DNA of 38,091 bases from Palleronia caenipelagi (lineage in GTDB: Bacteria; Pseudomonadota; Alphaproteobacteria; Rhodobacterales; Rhodobacteraceae). A model generated the notes under the pieces. That model was not told the origin of the DNA. It saw only the letters and a program-made list of their open reading frames with translations, and made no database searches. The position numbers and the translations under genes were made by a program. Of the stretch, positions 9,701 through 18,318 are shown in pieces; within the stretch, counting starts at the first letter, position 1, and every line of letters begins with the position of its first letter. Location: NCBI RefSeq assembly GCF_007004065.1, contig NZ_VFSV01000031.1:1-38091 (forward strand), written 5' to 3'.

Positions 9701-9988
9701 GCCGTTGACATCCCGAACAGTGCCGCGGACGCCGTCGGCATACACGATTCCCTGTTTCAGAAACGGATGGTGTACGGTTCCGCCATTTGCGTGCTGGATG
9801 CCGACGCAACCACCCTTGGCTGGAACGCCGTCGAGAATGGTGTCATTGCCCATCTGCTCGACCCGCAAACGGGCCAGCGCGGTGCTTTCGTTAAGGTCGC
9901 TGTCAGTGATCATGGCGCCCTGGTTGTGGTACAAGCCGGAATAGCCCTTGGCGGGGTTATGGCTGATCCTCGAAATCTGTCCTTTCAT
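6707..9988 (-). CDS. DUF6519-like eCIS structural protein with C-terminal coiled coil
   Basis: A 1093-aa protein. It opens MKGQISRISHNPAKGYSGLY and continues with QGAMITDSDLNE, the usual N-terminal signature of DUF6519-type proteins encoded beside phage-like tail and eCIS baseplate genes. Residues about 956-1030 form a predicted coiled coil (IAMLETQMKGLDAQISEKTA region). The last ~58 residues (LLSAHGIVTIAELSTLD...) resemble a helix-hairpin-helix module. A GGAG ribosome site lies before the ATG, 24 nt after the previous stop. Its position after the gpI-like gene and before the cargo genes, and its size, make a peripheral baseplate or host-contact role possible, since no classical fibre gene is present. 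The family name is from memory of the N-terminal signature; the function is unproven. Confidence 0.7.
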   Translation of the reverse strand: MKGQISRISHNPAKGYSGLYHNQGAMITDSDLNESTALARLRVEQMGNDTILDGVPAKGGCVGIQHANGGTVHHPFLKQGIVYADGVRGTVRDVNGKTHSAANPLDLLKSQVDFPDPPGVDANEPLIVYADIWHRTVHPLEDGRMTEVALHGAATAFRTKTMTQIKLAPAGAADSIANGSGAFPRIGSGRLAVSDLDNSDTGNDCDPCATQIPVENTVTNSLLRIEIVDVEGLAQNPNAITLAWSSENAAEIAALDALPDGFGDGTFVYEHFDITTESHKGVFADPSTRATPDFLAAINKSHARGHVRRWDGHCRYEIDGPAGPTLGRNKGDTKNGRPGIAFDFFRVDIDFEDAHAIVGDYWLIELRTNAHHDATDDNRIHVVSKLPLGIEHHYALLFHIDNGKPLPLTDAERRSVSFPVLSDLPADHVSFTNNCADIYGPPNGDGAKNVQQALDRLCGLNATQIRFDNPCRDLFGSADTVHEALTELCDADFGSDRSWMKFVLDWGVTCGLKVRLVDNTTISVTPGTYLDQRGDFVTADWSKTKTFPVGKIRLTEEARQSNNEGSYCLGIERFNGTTTNLVIGLAEEFVEANPTFKTEIANCEAARSPNIFDETVAKLPEKSAQTFGYALNMSVSGAWANGGMALRQSEYDSNYETIMQLADAYSKAYSAEDTKTMRERMDRVITTYMLDGFGGTALEQQRGNQIAALINLLIGQSEEFVNACKCWAIWPECPEEAEPRVPLASIDLKMDNGDVRDVFSVCMLTCRRQAMTPRSMVYHFREMFETMISQTFVGEDYTVPLSTLKSICCPREQDNSGQGAMLDYQPWILPEATVAKGPVADNTYRKYYDIYGMSLEAAAEVLEGNGIDVEDYIDVQKDEARDLLANLGGTSIDERLGLQDRVGPGDRVVMLTKGDQAVGYVIVERQPGKYVYPTAKSRSVERALAKSAAITAVSAGHSQMDNKTDAIAGRIAMLETQMKGLDAQISEKTALLQDTITKLAAATDDVTRARKEFALLDAETDTAIRTLREERPVTALAEVDSEIFKLLSAHGIVTIAELSTLDSAKLTAISDGAAETKARLTDARLSAAKLLGQ

Positions 9989-10012
9989 GGCATCATCTCC
10001 AATCTTATCCGG

Positions 10013-11647
10013 TTATTTCGGCGTCGGCGGTGCCAGCGCCAGCATCGGGTCATGTGTCAGTTGAAGTTCCTGCCCCAGCGGCAGTTGATCGGTCAGCTTG
10101 CGTTCCAGCGCGATCAGCCGGGCGGCATAGCCGCGGTCGTGATAAGTGCCCATCTCCATTCCATCCTCGGAACCCTTGCGGATTTCGACGTCGGCGGAAT
10201 GATCAAGTACCCCGCAGCCCGGTTCGCCGAACTTGGCTTCTCGGACCGCGCAACTGCCCGGTGTCCCAAAGGGACGGCGCACAAAACGGGCCGGGCGCAC
10301 GGTGTTCGATAGCGCGCGCGCAAACAGGCAGTGCTCCGGGTCGAGCTGCGGCTGCACACGGGAAAACCGTACACAGGATCCGTCATCAAAGCAGGTGGGA
10401 TCGTCCAGTTTGCCAACGAACAGGCAGTCCGAAGCCCAGATGCGGCCCAAGAGGGTGGATTCCATCACCGTGACATATTCCAGCTTGGCAAATCCAGCCG
10501 GGCCGCTCAGTCGGTTGAACAGGCAATTGCGCGCGGTCAGGGCGACGGCATCCGGGGCTGTGGATTGTTCGACCAAAACGCGCTCCACGGCACAATCGCG
10601 CAGGCTCAGCTCGGCACCGGTCCTCACACGGATGGTGTCAAGGAAATTTAGGTCGTGCAGGTGGACATTCATCCCGGATTGCAGGCTCCGACCGCCAGAA
10701 ATGGTCAATCGGTCAGGAGCGTCATCGGGATTAAGGTTCAAGATGTGATAAACCTCGCGCGGACCAATCACGACCGGATCAATTCCCAAGTCCATCTGTG
10801 CTTGCACCCAGCTTTTCACCGTCTGTGAGCTGGGCGCTACCTGTTTCAGTCCAGGCTCAAAAAATCCCGACTGCGGTTGGACGTATACGCGGACCCGGCG
10901 TGGCATCGCGCCAGGCGGGGTGCGTCCGGTGCGGCGGATGTCGGGCGTCGTGACCGAGCGATCGTCATAGGCGCCCGGAAAACACGGCACACCACCAGGG
11001 TTGCGCAGGACCCAGTTGATGTTCTCGTCAATTGCGTGGCCATTGACATCGCGTGACAGCAGCCGAAAGCTTTGCAGATCGCCGGTATCCGTGTCGGTGC
11101 GTACGGCACGCGACGTGAACCGTGGGTCGGGCGTGCCTTGGGGAGCCATCGCCAACAGATCCCGCCCCGCCTGGGGGGTCAGCGAAAACGGCGGCAGGCC
11201 CAGCCGAGGCGTCAGCGCCACGCGTTTCCAGCCTTCGACGACCACTGTTTCCGCATCGGCCATTACGTCGGCCACATCGTCGGTCACGCCCAGTGTGCCT
11301 TTGCCCTTGGACCAATCAACGGTGTTCTTCAATTCTGCCCGGCGGATAGCGCCGGTACCGTCCAGATCGGGCGAAAGCAGGTGGGTGCCCAGAAGGTCCG
11401 CCAGATAAGGCAGCAGCCAAACCTGACTGGCGGCGCCGGTGTCCGTGGGCTCTGCAAACCCATCGGCATAAGCCTGATCCAGTGTTGCACGGAACAGGTC
11501 AAGCAGGTCGCCGAACCCGTGCAGATAGGCCTCAAGATCGCCCAACTCAGCTGCGGTGCCAGTGTCGCGATAGCGGTACTCCTCGGGAAGGTGCCGATAG
11601 AGCAGTTGACCAGTGCGCGTTTTCAGGGCGTCCTTTGAATGGGTCAT
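10013..11647 (-). CDS. Phage tail protein gpI-like baseplate protein (Tail_P2_I)
   Basis: A 544-aa protein. The ATG at 11647 overlaps the preceding stop (ATGA) and is preferred over an upstream in-frame start inside the neighbouring gene. The first ~150 residues (LLYRHLPEEYRYRD, LLDLFRATLDQAYADGF, WLLPYLADLLG, KNTVDWSKGKGTLG) match the P2 gpI-like tail protein family, which joins baseplate wedges to receptor-binding parts. The second half contains a short repetitive stretch (LHDLNFLDTIRVRTGAELSL, LTARNCLFNRLSGPAG) suggestive of parallel beta-helix rungs, unusual for a plain gpI protein. In eCIS gene order this sits where the Afp12-type baseplate protein is expected. Confidence 0.75.
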   Translation of the reverse strand: MTHSKDALKTRTGQLLYRHLPEEYRYRDTGTAAELGDLEAYLHGFGDLLDLFRATLDQAYADGFAEPTDTGAASQVWLLPYLADLLGTHLLSPDLDGTGAIRRAELKNTVDWSKGKGTLGVTDDVADVMADAETVVVEGWKRVALTPRLGLPPFSLTPQAGRDLLAMAPQGTPDPRFTSRAVRTDTDTGDLQSFRLLSRDVNGHAIDENINWVLRNPGGVPCFPGAYDDRSVTTPDIRRTGRTPPGAMPRRVRVYVQPQSGFFEPGLKQVAPSSQTVKSWVQAQMDLGIDPVVIGPREVYHILNLNPDDAPDRLTISGGRSLQSGMNVHLHDLNFLDTIRVRTGAELSLRDCAVERVLVEQSTAPDAVALTARNCLFNRLSGPAGFAKLEYVTVMESTLLGRIWASDCLFVGKLDDPTCFDDGSCVRFSRVQPQLDPEHCLFARALSNTVRPARFVRRPFGTPGSCAVREAKFGEPGCGVLDHSADVEIRKGSEDGMEMGTYHDRGYAARLIALERKLTDQLPLGQELQLTHDPMLALAPPTPK

Positions 11648-14628
11648 TGTGTCAGCCCCGTGATGGTCAGTGTGATGTCGCTCAGGGCGGCCAACAGGCA
11701 CACCTGCGTCGCACGCGGATAGACGGCGCGCAGCGCACCGGTCCGAGATTTGAAAAGCTGGTCAGGGGTGGTTGTTGTGCCCGCCTTGACGGCAATGGTC
11801 GCTTGGGCGGTTTCAACCCCACTGACCTGCTCCAAGGTGGCCAGCACTTTGGCCACATAAAACGCCTGTCCCAGCTGCCGATTCTTCAGGGCGAAGGCGT
11901 TTATCAGTGCGGCTTCGGCTGCTTCGCGGATGTCCTGTTCGAGGTAACGTGTGGTGTCGATCCGGAGCGTTGCGTCGATGGTCATGGGCAATTGGGAGAA
12001 GCCTTGGAATTCCAGCGTCGTGCCGGGCAAGGCTTTGTCGGCGACAAAGGTCTTTAACGTCTTGGTCAGGGCGGTATCCAGCGGCGCGCCATTGGCGGGC
12101 ACGACGGTGATGCGCACCAGTTCGGCCCGACCGGGGCGCACCACCTGTTCCGCGCGGGCATCCCAGACCGAGGCATGGCGGCGCGTGAGGCGGGTGAAAT
12201 CTTGCAGGCTGACAGCGCGGTTGTTGGCCGCAATCGAGGCTCCGGCATTTTGGCGGATGGTGTCGGTTTCTTCGCGATCGGCCCCACCCGTTGCGGCAAA
12301 GGGTTGGACGATGCCGTCGACATGCGGGTGCTTGGATTTCGGTTTTGTAATCGCCCGCGGTCCGATAGCATTGCCAACGGCCCCATGCCCGACGCGGTAT
12401 CTGGACACGCGGATGTTGTTGCGCCCCGATGGCAGCCGGCGGCGGAACACTATGTCCAATGTGCCGTCCTCGCATGGACGCACCGAATAGCGCGGGGTAT
12501 CCTCGGCGGTTGCATCGGTCAGATCGGCATGGTCCCAAGGGTCCCCATCTACCGTGACCGTTATGTCCGGGCGCACTCCGGTTGATGTGGTGGGGTCGGG
12601 GGAAAAGCTGACGCCCTTGACGTCAAACGGCAGCGTCTGGCGCGGTTTCTCCCCATTGCCACTGCCCAGCGTTTTTCCGGGCTTGGTTTCGCCATGACCA
12701 ATGGGGGCGGTGTTAAAGCGGAAAACGGTCCAGCCGGTGACGAACTTACCAAAATCAGACGAATTACCGGAGAAGCGAACCTCGACCTGGTCCCGTTCTC
12801 CCTTATCAACCTCAGTAAACTTCGAGACAGCATTAACAGCATCAACCGTTGCAAGAACAGAGCCATTGCCCGTTTCCCGCATGTCTTCGATGATGACCTG
12901 ACGGCCCTGCCGGATCAAGGCTTTTGCAGCCTCCGATTGCACGAGCAGGACAATCTTGCCCTCATCATCCAGGATCGGATCCATATTCCGGTCGTGATCA
13001 CGGGGGCGGATCACTTGGGTCATGGGTCCGAAAAACGTCGTCTTTTCATGCGGGTGCGTGATTTTGGAATTGAAATGCACCCAATATTGATTCTTGTCCT
13101 TGCGTACCCCGCGAACGCGCAACGCGGCCAGTTCTCCATCGGGGTAATGGGCCACAAAATAGCTCCCTTCGGTCAGCAACTTGGGCGGTTTGCCCAAGAA
13201 TCCCACTGTGGCCGAGGGGTTGGAGAGAATCGCCGACACCTTGGGCGGATAGTCCGCGCCCGTGACGGACACAAAATCCGCTTCCAGATTCAATGCCCCG
13301 GCGTAGGTGGTGCTGACCGGGGCGCGAAAGCGAAGGGCAAAAATACCTTCCGCCGCAAACACCGCGCCGGTTTCAACCGAGCTGGGGGCGACAAAGTTGG
13401 TCTTGTCCATCAATTCGACAGACACGGTACCACCCGCGTTGAAAAAGATTTTATCCACGTTAAGGGCTGTGTCGACATAGCCCGGTTTGAAATCGTAAGG
13501 GATCAGCGGGCGTAGCGCGTCGACATCCTTGTGGATGACGCCAAGGTCCACTCCAATCCGGTTTTCAACAACGGCGGCAATGACTGCGACGACGGTTTCG
13601 TCGGGGCGGCGCACTTCGACAAGGTTTCCTGGAGTGAACCGTCCGGGTTCATCGACCGTCACAAAGGTGACCGTTCCAAAAGATACCGGGATGCCCGTCG
13701 CGGTTTGGTCGGGCGCGTACCACATGTCCGCATAGCCTTTGCGCCATGTGCCGTCGGGATCGGTTTCCGTCGCGATTTTCAGGAAATCCGGATTGGGCGT
13801 GGTGCGCGTCTTGTTGATCCGCAGTCCCTTGGCGCTGGGTTCTGTTAGCTTGCCAGGGACAAGAGCGACCACATCACCGGGAGCAGGTGGTTTTTTTCCG
13901 CTCAGTGCCCACTCCGTCAGAGTGTTGGCGTGAAACAAATTGCGGTTCACGTTCCACCTGCGCTGCCGCACGGCGTTCAGATCCGGGTGGCAGATCAAAT
14001 CGGACAGGGTTTCAAATACCAGCGGCGCACCACCTCCGGCGGGTGGTGCGGACATGCCCAGACCTGCGTGTATCGTCTGGGTGCCGACACCGGGTTTTAG
14101 CAGGAGTGCGACATCTGCGAAGGCGCTGGCACCGGGGACGGGGGCATAGTTCACCATCTGGCCAAGTTTGTGCAGGGAGTCCCACTGAGTCGCGGTGCCG
14201 AGGTAGCTTTCGTTCATGTAGGCGTCGGTATAGCCCGCCAGAACATGAGTGGCGCGCGCAAAGGCACGCATGATTTCAGCGGCGTAGTCATCGGACTGCG
14301 CGTTATAATTACGGACCAGACGCCTGTTGCGGGTGGCGCGATTTTCAGTGTCTGCGGCCAGACCCCGCGCCAGATCGGTCCAGTCCATTGCCTTGGTATA
14401 GCCGTCCCAGACCCCTGCATCGGGCATCGGGTGATCGGCATCGCGCAGCAGGTGGAACCAGAAATCAGCGTCTCGCCCGGGCGCGTCATCCGGAACGCCA
14501 CGCAGGAATTTGGCGATCAGCGCGGCGCGCAGACGTTCCAGGAAAACGGCGGCGTTGCCGTCGACATAATCGAACTTGGCCAATCCGGCGCGGTTCCAGC
14601 GGGTCAGATCGCGGGGCTCATGGGTCAT
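11644..14628 (-). CDS. Baseplate J-like wedge protein (large, Afp11/12-like)
   Basis: A 994-aa protein. The ATG at 14628 overlaps the previous stop in an ATGA; an in-frame start 159 bases upstream would lie inside the neighbour and is rejected. The C-terminal region (SIAANNRAVSLQDFTRLTRR, HASVWDARA, ALTKTLKTFVADKALPGTTLEF, IDATLRI...) is typical of baseplate J / T4 gp6-type proteins annotated as putative baseplate assembly proteins. The N-terminal ~450 residues are less recognisable. It should form, with the preceding J-like protein, the inner ring of the baseplate that triggers sheath contraction. Tight coupling to both neighbours supports a joint structural role. Confidence 0.8.
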   Translation of the reverse strand: MTHEPRDLTRWNRAGLAKFDYVDGNAAVFLERLRAALIAKFLRGVPDDAPGRDADFWFHLLRDADHPMPDAGVWDGYTKAMDWTDLARGLAADTENRATRNRRLVRNYNAQSDDYAAEIMRAFARATHVLAGYTDAYMNESYLGTATQWDSLHKLGQMVNYAPVPGASAFADVALLLKPGVGTQTIHAGLGMSAPPAGGGAPLVFETLSDLICHPDLNAVRQRRWNVNRNLFHANTLTEWALSGKKPPAPGDVVALVPGKLTEPSAKGLRINKTRTTPNPDFLKIATETDPDGTWRKGYADMWYAPDQTATGIPVSFGTVTFVTVDEPGRFTPGNLVEVRRPDETVVAVIAAVVENRIGVDLGVIHKDVDALRPLIPYDFKPGYVDTALNVDKIFFNAGGTVSVELMDKTNFVAPSSVETGAVFAAEGIFALRFRAPVSTTYAGALNLEADFVSVTGADYPPKVSAILSNPSATVGFLGKPPKLLTEGSYFVAHYPDGELAALRVRGVRKDKNQYWVHFNSKITHPHEKTTFFGPMTQVIRPRDHDRNMDPILDDEGKIVLLVQSEAAKALIRQGRQVIIEDMRETGNGSVLATVDAVNAVSKFTEVDKGERDQVEVRFSGNSSDFGKFVTGWTVFRFNTAPIGHGETKPGKTLGSGNGEKPRQTLPFDVKGVSFSPDPTTSTGVRPDITVTVDGDPWDHADLTDATAEDTPRYSVRPCEDGTLDIVFRRRLPSGRNNIRVSRYRVGHGAVGNAIGPRAITKPKSKHPHVDGIVQPFAATGGADREETDTIRQNAGASIAANNRAVSLQDFTRLTRRHASVWDARAEQVVRPGRAELVRITVVPANGAPLDTALTKTLKTFVADKALPGTTLEFQGFSQLPMTIDATLRIDTTRYLEQDIREAAEAALINAFALKNRQLGQAFYVAKVLATLEQVSGVETAQATIAVKAGTTTTPDQLFKSRTGALRAVYPRATQVCLLAALSDITLTITGLTQ

Positions 14629-15884
14629 CCGGTTTCCCCCCCTATTACGGCGATGTCGAACAGCCCGCGCTGTGGCTGACCGGGGATGTTTTGGCAGATG
14701 GCAACCTCGTCCGGACCAATGGCAATCACGCCGCTGTCTGCCTGATCGGAGAAATCGCGTCCCAGCCGTTTGAAGCGGTTCAGACAAGCGGTTTCGACAC
14801 CGTCGACAAGCATCGCCGCCTCGATGATATCCGAGGCATATATATCTTCGCCAAATCCCAGATTGCCCGGTTCGAACAAACCGCCCTCGTCGGCGGAGAA
14901 GACCTGCGCCAGCCCATCGCGCACTTCAGATCGGAAATATCCATCGCACGCCTGGACCGACAGCCAGAAGGTGATGGGCGCCCGCCGCGCATTTTCCAAG
15001 AATACCTCGGATCCGATCATACGGTAATGCCCGATCAGGATCTGCAGAATGTGGCGCGTGGTCAGGGTCTCCAAATCGATCGGCAAGGGAAGGCCTTCGG
15101 CGATGTGGTAGTCCTGAATCGCCTCCCACAATGACGGAGACACAGTGTTGGGCCCGCCACCGGGGGCGGCTGGTTTGCTGTCGTCATTCAACAATGCATC
15201 CAACGCGCGAGCATCATCCAGCAATACGGAAATCAAAATCGAATTCCACGCGCCAGTCCAGACCAACCGTGCTTTTGCCCGTTCAACGAGAGGGTGTTCA
15301 AGCAACCGGTCTGCGTGGTCGGTCAGGCTGACCATGCGCTTCTGCTCACCAATCCGGCGCGGACCTTCGGCGCGGGCATGCTCCATGTACACTGGCTGGT
15401 GCGCCCACAGCCGTTCCAATCGCTCGGTGTCCGTTTCGGGCGTGCCTCCCGGGGGCATGGGCAGCGGTGGCAGGATATCCAGAATATCCGGGTCAATCCG
15501 CGCGACGGCATCATAGCCGATCAGCGACAACAGGCGGCGCACGCTTTCGGGGCGGCGTGCAGTGGTCAGAAAATGTTCATTATAAACGATGTCCAGCGTG
15601 TGCGACAGCCGATCAATGGCGGCCGCCAACGCCTCAATGATCACCACCTCGAGATCGGCCGGGGTCCAGCGGCGGCGGTCGGGAAAGCGATGGGCCAGTT
15701 CCTCCATCATAAACATGCGGAAACTGTCATAATCGCGCACAAGCCAATCGAAATCATCGTCGATCTCAGGCAGAGATGACGGCAGATCGACCCGCCGTTC
15801 GCCGCAATCGCCGCATTGTTCCTTGTCACCCGGCTCGGCGGCGAAGGCTTTGAACGTCAGCGTTTTTGTCGGAGCATGGGCCAT
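14625..15884 (-). CDS. Baseplate wedge protein, N-terminal Cys motif (Afp11/gp6-like)
   Basis: A 419-aa protein. The start lies 6 nt after the gp25-like gene and the stop overlaps the next start. A CGDCG motif sits at residues 24-28, followed by IDDDFDWLVRDYDSFRMFMMEELAHRFPDRRRWTPADLEVVIIEALA. This matches N-terminal segments of eCIS/phage baseplate assembly proteins, where the protein is often annotated as a baseplate J-like or Afp11 homologue. No catalytic residues are expected. It is probably the first of two wedge subunits, with the next, larger gene as its partner. The Cys pair could bind metal, but only two cysteines are seen there. Confidence 0.75.
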   Translation of the reverse strand: MAHAPTKTLTFKAFAAEPGDKEQCGDCGERRVDLPSSLPEIDDDFDWLVRDYDSFRMFMMEELAHRFPDRRRWTPADLEVVIIEALAAAIDRLSHTLDIVYNEHFLTTARRPESVRRLLSLIGYDAVARIDPDILDILPPLPMPPGGTPETDTERLERLWAHQPVYMEHARAEGPRRIGEQKRMVSLTDHADRLLEHPLVERAKARLVWTGAWNSILISVLLDDARALDALLNDDSKPAAPGGGPNTVSPSLWEAIQDYHIAEGLPLPIDLETLTTRHILQILIGHYRMIGSEVFLENARRAPITFWLSVQACDGYFRSEVRDGLAQVFSADEGGLFEPGNLGFGEDIYASDIIEAAMLVDGVETACLNRFKRLGRDFSDQADSGVIAIGPDEVAICQNIPGQPQRGLFDIAVIGGETG

Positions 15885-15890
15885 GAGCGA

Positions 15891-16286
15891 TCACACCAGA
15901 AATTCGTGGTGTTCCTCCTTGTGCAAGGCAGCGATGACATAGGAAATCTGTACCAGTAACTGTTCGGGCTTGTCCGGGGACATGCCGACATCGACCTTGA
16001 GCGTCTTGGGGTCAACTTCGCCGGCCAATGCCTCGGCCAGCGATGCCATCAGACGGTTGCGGGCGATTTCCCACACCTGCGCGCGGTTGGGTTCGAACAC
16101 GAACCTCCGCGCACCAAAGCCATATTCGGGGCGGAACACCCGTTCACCGGGCGAGGTGAACAGCACCTGCTCGACCTGATCGCGAATATGGCGCAAGCGC
16201 GACACCCGTTCGGCCCCGTTCATCCCGATACGAAACGGGTAGCCCATGAAGCTTTGGGCGGGCATGCGGGTTTCGCGCCGGCTCAT
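15891..16286 (-). CDS. gp25-like baseplate wedge protein (Afp9-like)
   Basis: A 131-aa protein matching the small lysozyme-like gp25/GPW family: SRLRHIRDQVEQVLFTSPGERVFRPEYGFGARRFVFEPN, then a helical segment and a C-terminal strand. In T4, T6SS (TssE) and eCIS this protein links the baseplate wedge to the first sheath ring. The FEPN segment corresponds to the conserved EPR-type loop. Its start lies 3 nt after the spike gene stop. An alternative start at the internal Met of MPAQSF would shorten it by 7 residues. Length and position are both typical. Confidence 0.9.
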   Translation of the reverse strand: MSRRETRMPAQSFMGYPFRIGMNGAERVSRLRHIRDQVEQVLFTSPGERVFRPEYGFGARRFVFEPNRAQVWEIARNRLMASLAEALAGEVDPKTLKVDVGMSPDKPEQLLVQISYVIAALHKEEHHEFLV

Positions 16287-16289
16287 TTC

Positions 16290-17120
16290 TCAGGCTCCCG
16301 TTGTTGCGGTTGTCATCACACCGGGCGTCAGCGGGGACAGTGGCGGGCCGGACGGAGCACCCGGCGCGGTGCAATTGTGCGTGTGCGAATTGAACACCGC
16401 CATAAAGCTATGTCCCTTGATCAGTGGCTCAGCGCTGCCGGTGCCGAGCACGACTGAGGACCCGCTGAGCGTGATCTTCGTGGCCGACACCTCTACCCCG
16501 CCGGAACTGGTGGTTATGCTGTTCCCGTTGCCGTCACTTGCCTCGATCCCCGTGGACGACATGACGATCGAGTTGCCGTTGGCATCCTCTACCGTAAGGG
16601 TGCCTGCGCTGGCATCCAGCACGACTGTGCCCCCATCGCTGCCGGTCAGCGAAATGGACCCTTCGTGGCTCATCTCGACAACGGCGTCCGCGCTGCTGTG
16701 CAGGGTGATCTTCGGCTCGCCTTCATCATCTTCGAAGGCAAGGAAATGCCCGGCTTCGGTTTTGAGTATCTTAGTCGTAGGCGTAGTTCCCTCGGCACGC
16801 TCGGCCGGCACCTCATCTTCCTTGCGCCAGAAGGTGCCTGTCCAAATGGGTGAGGACACATCGCCCTCAAGGAATTCAACCACCACCTGCGCATCAACAG
16901 GCGGAACCGTCAGCATTCCGAAATCCGGCCCACCACCATAGGGCATACAGGGCAGCGCCCAGTCGCTGGGTTCCGCGCCCAGCACGCTGGGAATTGTCAG
17001 CTTTATCCGTCCCCGGCGCTCGGGGTCTTTGTTGTCGACAACGAAGGCGCGGTATTTCCCATAGTATGTCTTGTCCTGACGGGTCAGGATGTTTTCGAGG
17101 ATTTTCAGATCGTCTGGCAT
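16290..17120 (-). CDS. Central spike protein, gpV/gp5-like (Afp8-like OB and beta-helix)
   Basis: A 276-aa protein. Residues about 20-100 (YGKYRAFVVDNKDPERRGRIKL, WALPCMPYGG, VPPVDAQVVVEFLEGDVSSPIWTG) form the gp5/VgrG OB-fold domain. Residues about 145-240 are repetitive Gly/Ser/Thr-rich strands (DGGTVVLDASAGTLTVEDANGNS and similar) expected to form the trimeric spike beta-helix. The C-terminus, with SHTHNCTAPG, is the usual tail of gpV-type spikes. AGGAGG sits 5 nt before the ATG. No separate PAAR gene exists in the operon, so this protein may provide the tip by itself. It should pair with the gpD-like hub encoded just upstream. Confidence 0.9.
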   Translation of the reverse strand: MPDDLKILENILTRQDKTYYGKYRAFVVDNKDPERRGRIKLTIPSVLGAEPSDWALPCMPYGGGPDFGMLTVPPVDAQVVVEFLEGDVSSPIWTGTFWRKEDEVPAERAEGTTPTTKILKTEAGHFLAFEDDEGEPKITLHSSADAVVEMSHEGSISLTGSDGGTVVLDASAGTLTVEDANGNSIVMSSTGIEASDGNGNSITTSSGGVEVSATKITLSGSSVVLGTGSAEPLIKGHSFMAVFNSHTHNCTAPGAPSGPPLSPLTPGVMTTATTGA

Positions 17121-17125
17121 ATCAT

Positions 17126-17131
17126 CCTCCT
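17126..17131 (-). promoter_or_regulatory. Strong Shine-Dalgarno of the spike gene
   Basis: AGGAGG on the minus strand, 5 nt before the spike ATG at 17120 and overlapping the stop codon of the upstream hub gene. It fixes the start and suggests the spike is made at a good rate by re-initiating ribosomes. Confidence 0.7.
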
Positions 17132-18318
17132 CAGAACAGGCCCGTCAGGGCAGATGCCACGGATTTCAGGGGGCCAGATGACCCGGCAATGGCCGCAGCC
17201 AGCCCGCCATCTTCGCCGGTTGCGTTGCGCATCAGTTCGAATTGTTGGCGGTATCCTTGTTCGGTGAACTGGTGCGTGACCTTGTCGGTGTAGTATAGCC
17301 CGCCATAGCGAACGCCGGTGCCGTCGACGGGCACCAATGCGCCGGGGCGCAGCACGTGGCCATAAAGCGATCCATCCAACTCACCATTGGCACGTAGCTT
17401 GAAAGCGGCCTCATCCGCCATCGCCTGAGCCCGCTGGGCCGTGGCCTCGGGCGGCTCATCGCCGCTGCGGGACAAGCGGGCTACGAAACGCTGGCCCAGA
17501 CCCGAGCCCTCTTGTGCGGCGGGGGTGCTGCCCAGCGAGGGGACGGCCGGTTCGAGTGTTTCGGTTTCGGGGGTCGCACCATCGGTGACAGGCGCGACCT
17601 CATAGGTGACGGCATCGGGTTTCATGCCGTCATCCTCGATCCCGAAGGACAGGCAGTTGGTCGCCCGGCCCGCATAGACCATAATCGGGGCCTGCGCCTC
17701 GCCCTCAAGTCGCTTGGGGCCGAAATAGACGGCGCCGGGGGTGAAGAGCAGTTCGTACCCATTGGCAGCGGCACGGTCGCGCAGGAACGGCAGCGCGGGA
17801 CCATCCTGAGAGAGGGAGCGCGCCTTCTGACCATCGCCACTTTCGGGGTCGGGGGTGATGCCGGTGCCTTCGGTCAGTTCGGACAGGATCATCAGATCGG
17901 TGGTGTCGACATCTGAACCCCAGACCTTGCGCATGTGATCGCGCTCCAACAAGGCGCTTTCGTCCAGAATGGACAGCTCCAGCGTTACCTCGCCCCCCGA
18001 GGCGGGGAAATTTGGTTTGAGCCCGGTGATATAACCACGCAAGATTTCCTCTTGGTACAAGCTAAAATCGACAGTCAGGCGGATGGGTTGCCAGCGATAG
18101 AACAGCCCACTATCGGCGACCATAAACGTCCCGTCTTCGGTACGGCGATCCTCGAATATGATTGTGGCGGCAGCAGCGTCGGTACGGCTGGTTGCGATCT
18201 CGATGGATTTGACTAGCGCGTTCAGTGGACCAGGGTTGGTGCGATCCTCTCCCAGTTCGATCAGGCAGGCCGCAGGTTCGCGGGTGGGCGGGTTAAGCAG
18301 ATTGGACAGGCGGCTCAT
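17131..18318 (-). CDS. Baseplate hub protein, phage late control gpD / gp27-like
   Basis: A 395-aa protein. Features of the gpD family include an N-terminal region with SIEIATSRTDAAAATIIFED, a middle with LRGYITGLKPNFPASGGEVTLELSILDESALLERD, and QDGPALPFLRDRAAANGYELLFTPG followed by VYFGPKRL. The C-terminus (VDGTGVRYGGLYYTDKVTHQFTEQGY) is typical of hub proteins that bind the tube. In R-type and eCIS particles this hub sits between the inner tube and the spike. The start overlaps the LysM-like gene stop by 4 nt. In the Afp system hub and spike are fused as Afp8; here they are separate genes, as in many phages. Confidence 0.85.
   Translation of the reverse strand: MSRLSNLLNPPTREPAACLIELGEDRTNPGPLNALVKSIEIATSRTDAAAATIIFEDRRTEDGTFMVADSGLFYRWQPIRLTVDFSLYQEEILRGYITGLKPNFPASGGEVTLELSILDESALLERDHMRKVWGSDVDTTDLMILSELTEGTGITPDPESGDGQKARSLSQDGPALPFLRDRAAANGYELLFTPGAVYFGPKRLEGEAQAPIMVYAGRATNCLSFGIEDDGMKPDAVTYEVAPVTDGATPETETLEPAVPSLGSTPAAQEGSGLGQRFVARLSRSGDEPPEATAQRAQAMADEAAFKLRANGELDGSLYGHVLRPGALVPVDGTGVRYGGLYYTDKVTHQFTEQGYRQQFELMRNATGEDGGLAAAIAGSSGPLKSVASALTGLF

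Noticed and set aside
12694-13515. A 273-codon plus-strand open frame
   Set aside because: It runs antisense to the baseplate J-like gene and shows no protein family features.
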